From: Aphelidium insulamus
Taxonomy: Eukaryota; Aphelidiomycota; Aphelidea; Aphelidiaceae
Reading direction: 5' to 3'
Length of the DNA: 64,000 nucleotides
NCBI GenBank assembly: GCA_036784855.1
Contig: JAZDSV010000039.1
Location: forward strand, 1 to 64,000
Position numbers and translations under genes: made by a program. Shown here in pieces: positions 1-11,698 of this stretch (position 1 is the stretch's first letter; the number at the start of each line of letters is the position of its first letter). A model generated the notes under the pieces. It did not search any database, was not told where the DNA came from, and worked only from the letters and a program-made list of their open reading frames with translations.

Positions 1-1786
1 CGCTGGAAAACGGAGGAATACTTCCCAATGCATGCCCAAACTCGTGTGCAATAATGTGACCTATAGCGCCATAGTTCAAGTATGAAGGACGAGCCGGATC
101 AAGGTGACAGCCGAATGGCAGAGATCGACTTCCAGAGCTGACGTACGATAATCGTGTTTGTGTCTTCATCTATAGCGTCGGTCAAGATTGTACGACAAAA
201 TATCATCAATACTGTTATCCGGCACACTGAACATTCCTTTGCCGCGCTGAACGTCATGCACGAAATGGCATTCTTGAAGTGATTGTCACTCTCAATCTTG
301 AGGTCGGCGTACTACTTGACCAGTATTGCGTCGTTCATCAAATGCGATGGATATCCCAGCATCACCTTGACATCTTCAATCTTTTTTGAGTATGTCGCCT
401 TCAATGGTTCACTTATCCAGGCTGCGGACATAATTTTGCTCTTGTAGTTGTCTCTGATCTGCCGAATCATGGGAAACAGCACTCCCAAGTCCGTGGAGTT
501 ATGGTAGGAAACTTCAGCAAAGGCGCGACTGGCGAGTAAATTCATGGCGTCTAGAGCCATATCCATGCATTGCTTCTTGCGCGGCAACGATCCTTCTATA
601 TCTACTGTGAGTTTTCGAAAGTCTCTTATGGGCTGCAGGTACTCATTGGCCAGGTTGTCTGCAGTTCGCTGTAAAAATTGCCAGATCAGATAATGCGCCA
701 CAACATCGGACGAGCGCTGATTGATCACACTCCAGATAACTTCAAATGCCTTGCTGTCTACAAATAAGCTTATTTGAGAAGCGTCCAATGTGGGGAACAG
801 CGTTTTGAAATACTTTGACATATCGATCAGATCGCTTTGATACTTCAACGGGCTGACGGTCTCAACTTGTCCAGCAGACATGTGGATTGAAGTGCTGACT
901 TTCCCGTCGACCATGATTGGCTGTATGGCTGGAAGCGCTGTCCAAAGCGCCTTCTCCAAGCTGACTACTTCCGCCGCAATCTTGCTGTAATCCTTTCCAG
1001 AACCCAGGCTAGTGGCTCCCAGTATAGTTTCAAATACATCGGTCAAAATGGATTGATACAAAGTGGAAAAATCGTTGCTGGATTCGTTGGGAAAAATCAC
1101 GTTCATCTGGCTGCCAGAATATTAGTGGAAAGTACTTCTTTGTATGTAGGGCCATACGTACTTTGCAAATATGTCATACGTGTTTGGTTTATGTGGATCA
1201 GCGTCTTTCGTTGGGGTGAAGAAGACGGGGATTCCCATCTTGTGCAGATTAATAATAACATCAGTCAGACTTCCGGCTTCAAGGGTAGCCGGAACCAGGT
1301 TTGCTATCTCTTCCACATACGGCAACATATTGCTCACACCAGCGCGATGCAGCTCTCCTTCATTGGTGCACGTGTCGTAAAACGTCCCCAGTAGTGAGCG
1401 AACTGGCGCAGAGTTAATGGAGGCCATTTCGTTCTCCAAGATGTCTTCTAACTCGCGCTGAATATCGTCCCGAATCATGGAATCCGTGTTGATGGAGCTC
1501 TGACCGTCCGGAATTTGCGTGTCCCGGTTGAATGCCCCGCAGCTGTACTCGTAAAAGTCGGTGCATGGGTCAGCAGCCAAATCCATCTTGGAAAACAGAG
1601 GCGATGCCTGCAGGACACACTCGGGCGTGCTGCACGTGGACACCTGTCCATCGGATGCTTGGAGCTAGAATATTCGTAATGTTAGCCGAGGCAATACTAT
1701 CTCAACAGAATTCATACCGGCGCGGCCGAAGCAAGCAAAGTGTAGTGTAGAACAGCAGAAACGAAAACAGCAAGTTGGCAAAACAT
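1..1786 (-). pseudogene. M13 (neprilysin-family) zinc metallopeptidase, broken and cut by the window edge
   Basis: M13 enzymes are secreted or membrane zinc endopeptidases. Exon 1 (1786-1718) encodes a signal peptide of about 23 residues. Introns at 1717-1665 and 1157-1107 have GT-AG ends. The mature N-terminus has the family motif DPCTDFYEYSCGAF, followed by the helical lobe. Translation from 1106 stays open to a TAG near 312, which falls where M13 proteins have YY before a conserved segment; the next codons (ADLKIESDNHFKNAIS) still fit the family. A further one-base frame change lies near 130-150. Past it, the frame reads NYGAIGHIIAHEFGH, the zinc-binding HExxH region, with FG where many members have LT or IT. 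The remaining C-terminal zinc ligand lies outside the window. The family call is strong. A pseudogene is the simplest reading, and a sequencing error would have to explain two separate lesions. Confidence 0.8.
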
Positions 1787-2056
1787 TGGCAAGTGAATTC
1801 CCGTGGATCACGTTAAAGCAACTCCATTTTTTAAGTAGCATTTAAGTAAGATTTTTGCTTGGTTACACAGAGGTTTCATCTTTTGTTCCATAAAGCACCT
1901 CACTAGCGATGATTCGCTGCTGCGGATGACGCCGTTTCAGACAAAGTTACACCAGATGCACAGTTTGACGTCCAATCATAGTGTAGGACTTTGCATAAGG
2001 ACAGGAATTTATGACACGATGTTTCGTTTCGTGATATCACTCTGTTGCCATGTGAG

Positions 2057-3787
<1,731 letters not shown>

Positions 3788-4119
3788 GTTATGCGACTGT
3801 GCGAGATGATCTCGCTGCTGTCAGACGGAGCCTTGTCACAACAATTAGCTGTCTAGATTTTCTTATATGTACTGCATGAGATGCATCAGAGGGCCTCTCA
3901 TGGGCTACGATTAAGTAGAGCCACATTAGTAATGTGGATGAGTGTGTACTAGGTGGAACCCTGTAAGGTGTAATGACCTGGGGTTGTCGACTTATTGGTT
4001 TCATTATTGAGCAATGGATGATATACAATACTTGACTGTGACATTGGATAGGTCCCAAAACCTCATTTAATCCCGTTTTGCTCCGCTGTTTAATGCGCTG
4101 TTTGACCCGCTCTTTAATC
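3788..4119. other. Intergenic stretch, nothing recognised
   Basis: This is the 5' side of the DAHP synthase gene and the left flank of the duplicated ankyrin fragment. Open frames on both strands are short and show no family features. A promoter for the minus-strand gene is expected here, but no specific element was identified. Confidence 0.4.
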
Positions 4120-4488
4120 TTGAATCCGGTGATGGCGCTGGTGTTGCTGCAGTGAAATACGCAGCTACGTGGGACGCGGGCCAGATTGACAACTTGGTGC
4201 TTTTGGTGCAGAGTAAAGTCAATGTTGTGAACAACGAGGTCGGACAACTATTGCACACTTTGTGGGATGGTCAAGTTCATATTGCTGCCTATTTGCTGAA
4301 AAACGGAGCCCCAATTAATTGCAAGTATGAGCAAGATAATTCTCTAGCCACGAAAGGGAAAACTCCCCTGTTTAATGCGTTAGACCATTATCAATACAAG
4401 TTAGCCGATTTGTATCTCCACCATGGTGCAGTGATGGAGATCAACGATGGAGATCTTGGAAATGTCTGGTCATTTGAACAAATCTTAA

Positions 4489-4704
4489 GGCTGAGCATTT
4501 TCGCACACATTTAATTGACTAACACCCACGCCGCGTTAACTCACTTGCACGCCGCGTCGACTCACTGCGCACATTAAATTTGCGTGACACGCCAAACAAA
4601 TTAAATACACGCCGCGTCGACTCACTCACACACCGCGTTGACTTCCCGCGCACATCGCGTTGACTTGTACTGCACACCGCGTTGACTTGTATCGCACACC
4701 AATG
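4489..4704 (+). repeat. Left terminal inverted repeat of the Mutator-like element
   Basis: The sequence is rich in a short internal motif, CGCGTTGACTT or CGCGTCGACTCACT, repeated several times. It matches the reverse complement of 5834-6027 over nearly its whole length, including the shared block ATTAAATTTGCGTGACACGC. It holds one more CGCGTTGACTTGTA unit than the right copy. Confidence 0.85.
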
Positions 4705-4999
4705 AACTTTACATTATGAGCTTGATTATTTCATTGTAAACATGCCCCAGTAGTTTATAAATACGATATGATTACAATACCAAGTACGTACAGAGTCCAT
4801 TATCACTGTTTATTACATTAATAACTAATGTACAAGCAAGAGCCACATGAATACTTGACGTCAACCGTGTAACTGCACTTCATGTACAATTCAATTGGCA
4901 AATCGGTTACAATCAGTCATCGGGTAGAGTTTCATCTTATACACCACTATGAGATGTTATAGTAGTGAGGGTTATAGCCAAACCAACAGCCAGGTACAT

Positions 5000-5710
5000 A
5001 GCCAGCCAACGTAATGTAGAGTGTATGGTAAACATAATGCACGAATAGCATAGTGCGTACATATAGGGGAGTGCATATGTGGGTACATAAGTTACCCCGT
5101 GCAGCGGGTGCAAATGGCTTGCCTCCACCAGCATTACCGTAACTCCAAGATTAGGTGAAGCGCCATATACAAGTCACAACCATGTACCCGGCATAAGGTA
5201 TCTGTCACACATTGCATTGTATTCAGCTGTAGCATGCCCTATGTGTAAATGCATCATATACTTATCACCAGACAGTATACAGTTCGTCATACCTTTGTCA
5301 TGGGTACTTGCATCACTGAAGTGTTGTGTAGTATATCCTTGACATACGGATGAGCCAGGGCCATGCCATTGCCAATTACGTCTTGCAGTGTCCATAAAAT
5401 CCTGTAGCACATGTAAATTGGCATTAGACATGTGCTCATACCAGCATCAACAATGCCACGTCTGGAGAGTGCAGTTGGGTATGCCAACTACAACAATTGT
5501 ATACTTTTCCAGTGAACCGCTTTACATCACAGTGCACTCCCTGGCAATGCTGCAAGACTTTTAGAAGCTTCTACCAAATGTGCATGTGTACTGCCGCCAC
5601 TGTCCATGGCAGATATATCTGGGTAATCAGTGTGTGCAGCCAGTATCCCACAGCACCCATACCGACTATCCACGCCACCACAGACGCCAAAACAAAACCG
5701 CAGGATTAAC
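5000..5710 (-). CDS. Possible captured gene fragment inside the Mutator-like element
   Basis: Several short minus-strand frames here are separated by plausible GT-AG introns, for example exons around 5444-5500, 5290-5400 and 5174-5230. One piece reads DFMDTARRNWQWHGPG, and another upstream encodes a hydrophobic segment FVLASVVAWIVGMGAVGYW. Near 5097-5130 the DNA matches a patch of the gene at 27.8 kb, reading VEASHLHPLHG against VEASRLLPLHG, just before a GT donor in both. I do not recognise the product and cannot join the exons in a single frame with confidence. It may be captured host coding sequence, or a remnant of a transposon protein too diverged to see. Confidence 0.3.
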
Positions 5711-5833
5711 CGATATCAGGGAGATGCTCTGTGACACATATCAGGGCAATGCTCTGTGACACCAGCGGGTGTTCATATTGCCTACAGCAACAGCAGGCGT
5801 GCGCAGCATACATAGCCAAAGGAAGCAGATATG

Positions 5834-6027
5834 CATTAGTGTGCAATACAAGTCAACGCGGTGTGCGCGGGAAGTCAACGCAGTGTGTGAGTGAGTTGAC
5901 ACGGCGTGTATTTAATTTGTTTGGCGTGTCACGCAAATTTAATGTGTGCAGTGAGTCGACGCGGTGTGCGAGTGAGTTAACGCGGCGTGTAACAAATTCA
6001 AATAAATGTGCGTAAAGCATTTTTGCC
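5834..6027 (-). repeat. Right terminal inverted repeat of the Mutator-like element
   Basis: This is the reverse-complement partner of 4489-4704. It differs by scattered substitutions and lacks one internal repeat unit. Terminal similarity down to the GGC/GCC ends and the adjoining 9-bp duplication define the element boundary. Confidence 0.85.
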
Positions 6028-6056
6028 AAATCTTAAAGCTGATTGATGGCCGCTTC

Positions 6057-6674
6057 TGTAACAAGGGCCAGGGGCTCCTTGTGCCGTTGGTACCAGGTAC
6101 AGAGTAGAGGCGAGCAGAGTGAGATCACGAACCTTGTGCCGTTGGTACCAGGTACAGAGTAGAGGCGAGCAGAGTGAGATCACGAACCTGTGACGTGTCA
6201 GATGGACACGTCTGACCGTCACGGCGGACCTTGTGCCGTTGGTACCAGGTACAGAGTAGAGGCAAGCAGAGTGAGATCACGAACCTATAGGCTCAGCAGT
6301 TGATAATGAACGTATTTATTATATACCTGTGACGTGTCAGATGGACACAGTCTGACCGTCACGGCGGACCTTGTGCCGTTGGTACCAGGTACAGAGTAGA
6401 GGCGAGCAGAGTGAGATCACAAACCTATAGGCTCAGCAGTTGATAATGAAGTAGATCAACTGCTGGGCTTTCCGACTCCAATGCCGTATTTATAGCCGAT
6501 ATGGCGTCCGACGCCTCCCCAGGGTTGGTGTCCAACGCCTCCTCTCGCCGAGCGCTTTCCGGTTGCCAATCCGCGGTTACCGGCGCGACGAAAGATTCCC
6601 GAACTGTCGGTACCGGATGAGTCATAATGACGTCATCGGCGCTAAGCTGACACGGAGCTGTACTCCGTGTTACA
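6057..6674. mobile_element. Solo LTR of a retrotransposon
   Basis: The element starts TGTAACA and ends TGTTACA, an inverted TG...CA terminus typical of LTRs. It is flanked by the 5-bp direct repeat GCTTC (6052-6056 and 6675-6679). The intact paralogue carries this site once, at 9153-9157. No internal gag or pol is present, which fits recombination between two LTRs. TGTAACA ends are common in Ty3/Gypsy elements, but the superfamily cannot be fixed without internal genes. The element lies in the same pseudogene as the Mutator-like element, only 29 bases from it. Confidence 0.8.
6077..6431 (+). repeat. Internal repeats of the solo LTR
   Basis: Four copies of a unit of about 55 bp starting CCTTGTGCCGTTGGTACCAGG begin at 6077, 6132, 6229 and 6369. 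The last two are separated by an additional repeated block containing ATAGGCTCAGCAGTTGATAA and GACGTGTCAGATGGACAC. Copies differ by only a few bases. Confidence 0.85.
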
Positions 6675-7477
6675 GCTTCTCTCGCCTTTCTTTGGAGCTG
6701 TTGAAGCTAAATGTTGTGCACTACACCGATTTCATCAATGGCAACTCCTTGACATCTATTGTTATCTTTAAGCGAGCGTGTTGGTCGGCAATATTATTGG
6801 GACAAGTCATACCAGCTGTATTAGACGACATTGTGGTGAGATTAGTGGCGCGGAAGTGATTGCCAGCACTGCTCAAGAGCGGATGGAAGTGTTCACCACA
6901 AATTCACTGCCTTCAGAAGAGGACATCAGCTTTGCGTTGGAGCTAGAGATGCGTGACTTGGAGGGTCAGGCTCAACGTCTAGCACGGGAGAAGAGAGAAG
7001 CGGAAATACGGAGAAGGTACAGCAGACCATGTGGCACTCAATTTTTCCAAAGTGTGGCATTAGCTCACAATGCAAGTTCAATAAATGAGTTCAATAATGG
7101 AGTTGCATGCTATTATATTACATAGTCTGAAAAAAAGGAAAAAGAGGGCAGAAATACTGTATGTTCCACCCGGCCCTTGAGCGTGTAGGAAAATTAAACA
7201 CATTGGCAATCATGATTTTTGGAACGACATTAACTAGGATTTTCTGACAGTGACTACAGAAAAAAATAATACAGACTACAAATAAAAAAAATAAAGACTA
7301 CCGAAATGTCAAGGAAGAATGCTGAGAAACTAGTGCAATGTGAACTGGATGGCCAATTGCACTTTTGACCAATGAGCAGGCTAGCTAAAAAAGTCTTTCA
7401 GCCAATCATTTGAAAGCAATGTGGCCCCTTAATGGCTTGTGCAATTGTGAAAGTGATAACATCAATTCTGCAAATCA

Positions 7478-9526
7478 ATGAAATTCACGCATTTGGTCTT
7501 TGCGCTATCGCTCACATCTGCTGTCTGGGCCACTCCGGATTTTTTGCCGTCGAATCTTCAAAGTGAGCTACATCTGGCGGTGGCAGTGAAATCGTGCTTG
7601 CTTGTGCGAGATGCATATGCATTGATTGAGAGAGATCGCGGCGTCGATGCGGCCAATGTGGCACTGCACCAGCATCATGATGCACTTAAAGCTATTCTCT
7701 TTGATACCATCTACACCGGAAACACAGAGTGCGCCAAGTTTCTGCTCAATACCGTCAAATCACTTGGCACGGAGGTCATCCACTACGGAGGGTATGCGAT
7801 CCACTGGGCCTCGCAATACAATCAGCCCAAGTTGGTATCTCATGTACTTTACATGTATGGAAAGCGGCAGATGGACATTGAATGGCCAAGCGTAACCAAT
7901 GGTGCCTCGGTAGAAACCTTTAAACACAACAAAAAACATCAGCGACCAATTGACATGGCAAAACCGCTAGCTGCACGTGTTTTAATGAATACCGGGAGCC
8001 TAAAGGCTCACGTGAACAGATTTTCTGCAGATGCAGAGGGCTTATTTGACTGCAATTGGATAGATGATGCTGCAAAATGTGGTGCTTACGATGCAGCAGT
8101 TGCTCTAATGCGTCAACTTCCTGCGGCAGATCCACGCCTTTGGCCTAAGAACGACCTCTCTCTGCGCAGCGCTTGCATTATAGACGGTTTCATGCTTGCA
8201 GCCAACTATTTCCATGGTGATGTTGCGAGCTTCATGTCCACTCAATTATTGGAAGGCGACTTCAAGTATCAAAGCACCAAGAATTTGATCGTTGCCAGTC
8301 GACTAGACAAGCTGCTCAACATCAACAAAGATTACAGCGAGTACCTGCATGATGCCGCCAGCGCAGGAGCATTAAGCTCAGTTCAAGATATAGTTGCGAA
8401 GTGGCCCAAAAGCGTTCAACGTCGTGATATATATGGCAGGACGGCATTGTTTTACGCAGCTGCTCACGGCACGGTTCCTGTCATCAAGGAACTGCTAAAT
8501 ATGGCTGACAATGTGGATGGAATGATCAATGCACGTGACCAAAAAGGACTCTCCGTCTTGGACTATGTGTTGAGCTTCGATTATCTCACGGACATATCTG
8601 CTGCCAAGTTAGAAAATGTCCAATATCTGCTCGAAAATGGAGCAGATGTACGAGCAAGCGACGTTGATTCCAATGCTCCTCTGCAAGTTGCGGCACAATA
8701 TCACTCATTTGATGTTTTCAAAGTCGTTTTGGGTAAGGCAATAGCTGACGGCTTGGATCTGAAATCCGGCGATGGCGCTGGTGTTGCTGTAGTGAAAAAC
8801 GTAGCTACTGGGGGATATGGTGACGGTGGCCAGATTGACAAATTGGTGTTTTTGGTGCATAGTAAAGTCAATGTTGAGAACAACGAAGTCGGACAATTAT
8901 TGCACACTTTGCGGGATGATCAAGTTCATATTGCTGCCTATTTGTTGAAGAACGGAGCTCCAGTTAATTGCAAGTACGAGCAAAACGATTCTGCGGCAAC
9001 TAGAGGAAAAACTGCTTTGTTTAATGCGATACATAATCATCGATACAAGGTAGCCGATTTGTATCTCCGCCATGGTGCAGTGATGGAGATCAACGATGGA
9101 GATCTTGGAAATGTCTGGTCATTTGAACAAATCTTAAAGCTGATCAATGGCCGCTTCTCTCGCCTTTCTTTGGAGCTGTTGAAGCTAAATGTTGTGCACT
9201 ACACTGATTTCATCTATGGCAACTCCTTGACATCTATTGTTATCTTTAAGCGAGCGTGTTGGTCGGCAATATTATTGGGACAAGTCATACCAGCTGTACT
9301 AGACAGACATTGTGGCGAGATCAGTGAGGCGGAAGTGATTGTCAGCACTGCTCAAGAGCGGATGGAAGTGTTCACCACCAATTCACTGCCTTCAGAAGAT
9401 GACATAAGCTTTGCATTGGAGCTAGAGAAGCGTGACTTGGAGGGTCAGGCTCAACGTCTAGCACGGGAGAAGAGAGAAGCAGAAATACGGAGAAGGTACA
9501 GCAGATCATGGTGGTGGCCATTTTAA
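7478..9526 (+). CDS. Secreted ankyrin-repeat protein, single exon
   Basis: This intronless 682-residue ORF starts with a clear signal peptide (MKFTHLVFALSLTSAVWA). Ankyrin-type repeats follow, for example DIYGRTALFYAAAHGTVPVI near residues 317-336, KGLSVLDYVLSF, and KTALFNAIHNHRYKVADLYLRHGA near residues 510-530. The last 40 residues are highly charged and helical (EKRDLEGQAQRLAREKREAEIRRRY) and end WWWPF. Ankyrin repeats mediate protein binding, and with a signal peptide the product is predicted to be exported or to enter the secretory pathway. The function is unknown; an effector or surface role is only an inference from secretion, lack of introns and recent duplication. A decayed copy of its 3' half lies immediately upstream at 4120-7110. 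Confidence 0.85.
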   Translation: MKFTHLVFALSLTSAVWATPDFLPSNLQSELHLAVAVKSCLLVRDAYALIERDRGVDAANVALHQHHDALKAILFDTIYTGNTECAKFLLNTVKSLGTEVIHYGGYAIHWASQYNQPKLVSHVLYMYGKRQMDIEWPSVTNGASVETFKHNKKHQRPIDMAKPLAARVLMNTGSLKAHVNRFSADAEGLFDCNWIDDAAKCGAYDAAVALMRQLPAADPRLWPKNDLSLRSACIIDGFMLAANYFHGDVASFMSTQLLEGDFKYQSTKNLIVASRLDKLLNINKDYSEYLHDAASAGALSSVQDIVAKWPKSVQRRDIYGRTALFYAAAHGTVPVIKELLNMADNVDGMINARDQKGLSVLDYVLSFDYLTDISAAKLENVQYLLENGADVRASDVDSNAPLQVAAQYHSFDVFKVVLGKAIADGLDLKSGDGAGVAVVKNVATGGYGDGGQIDKLVFLVHSKVNVENNEVGQLLHTLRDDQVHIAAYLLKNGAPVNCKYEQNDSAATRGKTALFNAIHNHRYKVADLYLRHGAVMEINDGDLGNVWSFEQILKLINGRFSRLSLELLKLNVVHYTDFIYGNSLTSIVIFKRACWSAILLGQVIPAVLDRHCGEISEAEVIVSTAQERMEVFTTNSLPSEDDISFALELEKRDLEGQAQRLAREKREAEIRRRYSRSWWWPF

Positions 9527-9873
9527 ACTAGCGTGGCATTAGCTCACATTCAATTTCAATAAAATGGAGTTGATAAAGTAATAAAATGGACTCAAGCCTG
9601 GAAAAGGAGGGCAGAAGTAGTGTACATACCACCATCTCAGCACTTGAGCAGTTTCTTGGAACCGGAATACATAACCACAACGGCAATCACATGGCAATGT
9701 TCATGGGAGACGGCGCGGATGGTGATGTACTGGTAATGACTTCACGAACGTCTTGGACGAATCCCGAACAATTCAATATCTACATTGCGCAGAGTCAATT
9801 GGAATATTAACGCGTTATAAAAGCTTCAAGGCACAACAGCGCCCCGTTAATCGGCAATCTCGCAATCAGCAAA

Positions 9874-11552
9874 ATGAACGCGCGCGACTTGGAAGACGAA
9901 TTGGAGCACAATCCGTTCGCCGCCAGCACCACCAGACCCGCCAAGCAGCCGTCTGCGGCAACACCGGCGGCCACTGTGGATGCCATTGGTGCCTCGGTGG
10001 ATGATCTGGCCACCGACACATCTGCTGCCAACGACGACGGCCTGGTCAAGGCTGGCCGTGGCGGCACCGTTGACTCGCTGGCATCCGTGGCCCTGCAGCG
10101 CCAGCAGGTTTGTGCCTCACGAAAGCTTATAATATGCCTTCTCATTGTATTACATTGACAGTCCGTGGATGTGGACACGCCCGAGCTGCCCGGCGCCCAC
10201 TTTGAAATATCCCTGCACGACCCAATGACTCTTGGGGAGGGCATGAAGGCGCACACGGTCTACAAGATCACCACCAAGACGGACTCGAGCGCGTTCCGCA
10301 CCACCGAGTTCCACGTGCACCGCCGATTCCGTGAATTCCTTTGGCTCTCTGACCAGCTCACGGCCAACAATCCTGGCGTGATTGTGCCCGCGCCGCCCGA
10401 GAAGCACGCCATCGGGCGCTTCGAAGAGGATTTCGTGGAGAACAGACGGCAGCAGCTGGAGAGCATGTTGCGCAAGGTGGCCCGGCACGCAATCCTGCAA
10501 AAGGACCGCGATTTCACCGTCTTTCTCGAGTCGGAGAATTTGCAGGTGGACGTACGTATCCTCTACATACAAATATCAAATGCAATAACTTCAAATGACA
10601 GATGCAAGACAAGAAAAAGGACAGCAAGTCTGGAGGCGGCTTCATGTCCAAGCTGGGCGATGCCATGTCCTCGGCGACCACTGGCTTCATCAAGATTGCC
10701 GAGACGGATGAATTCTTTGACGACAAGCGCGTCTACTTTGACTCACTGGATGCGCAGCTGCGCCAAGTCAGCAAAGCAATTGATGTAATGATCAAGCAGC
10801 GTCAAGGCAAGCCTTATTGTATATTTTTAATGTATAAATAATCTAACGCTCGCAGAGGTGGCCGAGTCCACGACAGAGTTTGGCGAGGCGGTAAATACTC
10901 TCTCCACCGCCGAGATCAACAAGGCCATGGCGCAGCAGATTGCACAATTCGCACTGGTGCAGAAGGAGGTGCGTTCCGTCTATGACCGCCAAACCACCGA
11001 AGACGTGAGCAACCTGGCCAACACGTTTGACGAGTATATTCGCCTCATGGGCTCTGTGCGGGTTAGTTATTGATATTAATTGTATGACATTAAACTTATT
11101 GAATTACTCTTTGTAGAATGCGTTCAACGCGCGGGCCAAGGCCTACCAGACATGGCAAGCTGCCGAGCAGAACCTGGTCAAGTTGCGCATCAGCCTGGAA
11201 AAGACAAAGCTGAGCAGCAAGACCAAGCCCGAGAAGGTGACGCAGCTGGAGGCCGACATTCTCGACGCCGAGGCCAAGGTGGACAGCAGCAAGAAGGAGT
11301 TTGAGGACGTGAGCAAGGTGTTGCGTCACGAGCTGGAAGTGTTTGAGCGGGAAAAGGTGCGCGACATCCAGCAGGCCATGAAGAGCTTTCTCGACACCAT
11401 GGCCACGAACCAGAAGGCGGTGAGTGTGACAATTGGTTTGCGGAGACGCTCATTGATATGATGTGCAGATTGTGTCTCTGTGGGAATCGTTCATTCGGCA
11501 GACGGAAGGAGCCAACGCAGCCTCCCTCACGGCCACCACCGCTGTGGAGTAG
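9874..11552 (+). CDS. Sorting nexin of the SNX1/SNX2/Vps5 type
   Basis: The product binds endosomal phosphoinositides and, with retromer, forms membrane tubules for cargo recycling. Six exons (9874-10107, 10162-10551, 10602-10806, 10856-11061, 11117-11419, 11469-11552) encode about 473 residues. The acidic/Ala-rich N-terminus is short. A PX domain spans about residues 88-205, with RRFREFLWL and, further on, FVENRRQQLESMLRKVARH. A BAR domain of long helices runs from about residue 215 to the C-terminus. The third intron (10807-10855) begins GC rather than GT, a rare but accepted GC-AG intron; using it keeps the frame. The length matches Vps5/SNX1 cores. The frame is clean throughout, and I am confident of the family but not of the exact orthologue. 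Confidence 0.9.
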
Positions 11553-11698
11553 AGGAGGCCCGTGTCCTCGGACATTCCACAAGAACAACACACACACAAA
11601 TACAGCTCACTTTCATTATCTTTGTGCATTTTCGCCACTGCAACCCTACTAAAACTTTTATATATTACACGTATATACATTGGGAAGGGGCACCGAGG

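Larger units (their letters stand above)
4489..6027. mobile_element. Mutator-like (MULE-type) non-autonomous element with long inverted repeats
   Basis: The element begins GGCTGAGCATTTT and ends with the inverted counterpart ...TTTTTGCC. It is flanked by a perfect 9-bp direct repeat AAATCTTAA (4480-4488 and 6028-6036), which occurs once in the intact paralogue at 9126-9134. The terminal inverted repeats are about 200 bp long and closely similar. A 9-bp target duplication with long inverted repeats is the known signature of the Mutator superfamily. No transposase was recognised inside, so the element is non-autonomous. Its interior carries short minus-strand ORFs with plausible splice sites, and a patch resembling a gene near 27.8 kb, as expected of gene-capturing Pack-MULEs. 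Superfamily assignment is inferred from structure only. Confidence 0.8.
4120..7110 (+). pseudogene. Decayed 3' copy of the secreted ankyrin-repeat gene, split by two mobile elements
   Basis: Three blocks align in order with the intact gene at 7478-9526: 4120-4488 with about 8760-9134, 6028-6056 with 9126-9157, and 6675-7110 with about 9153-9590. Similarity continues weakly into the 3' flank to about 7250. The copy has no 5' half or signal peptide. It carries internal indels, for example the stretch around 4165 is shortened against 8800-8830. The gaps between blocks are exactly the two mobile elements at 4489-6027 and 6057-6674. The intact paralogue therefore shows the empty target sites. ORFs at 4152 and 6778 belong to this remnant and are probably not translated as functional products. 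Confidence 0.85.

Noticed and set aside
1053-1394. Plus-strand ORF opposite the M13 gene
   Set aside because: Overlaps minus-strand exons with clear family motifs; no coding features of its own.
4480-6036. hAT or Tc1/mariner origin for the element
   Set aside because: Those give 8-bp or TA duplications with short inverted repeats; here a 9-bp duplication and about 200-bp repeats fit Mutator better.
6425-6625. ORF inside the solo LTR
   Set aside because: Short, within a non-coding LTR, without gag or pol features.
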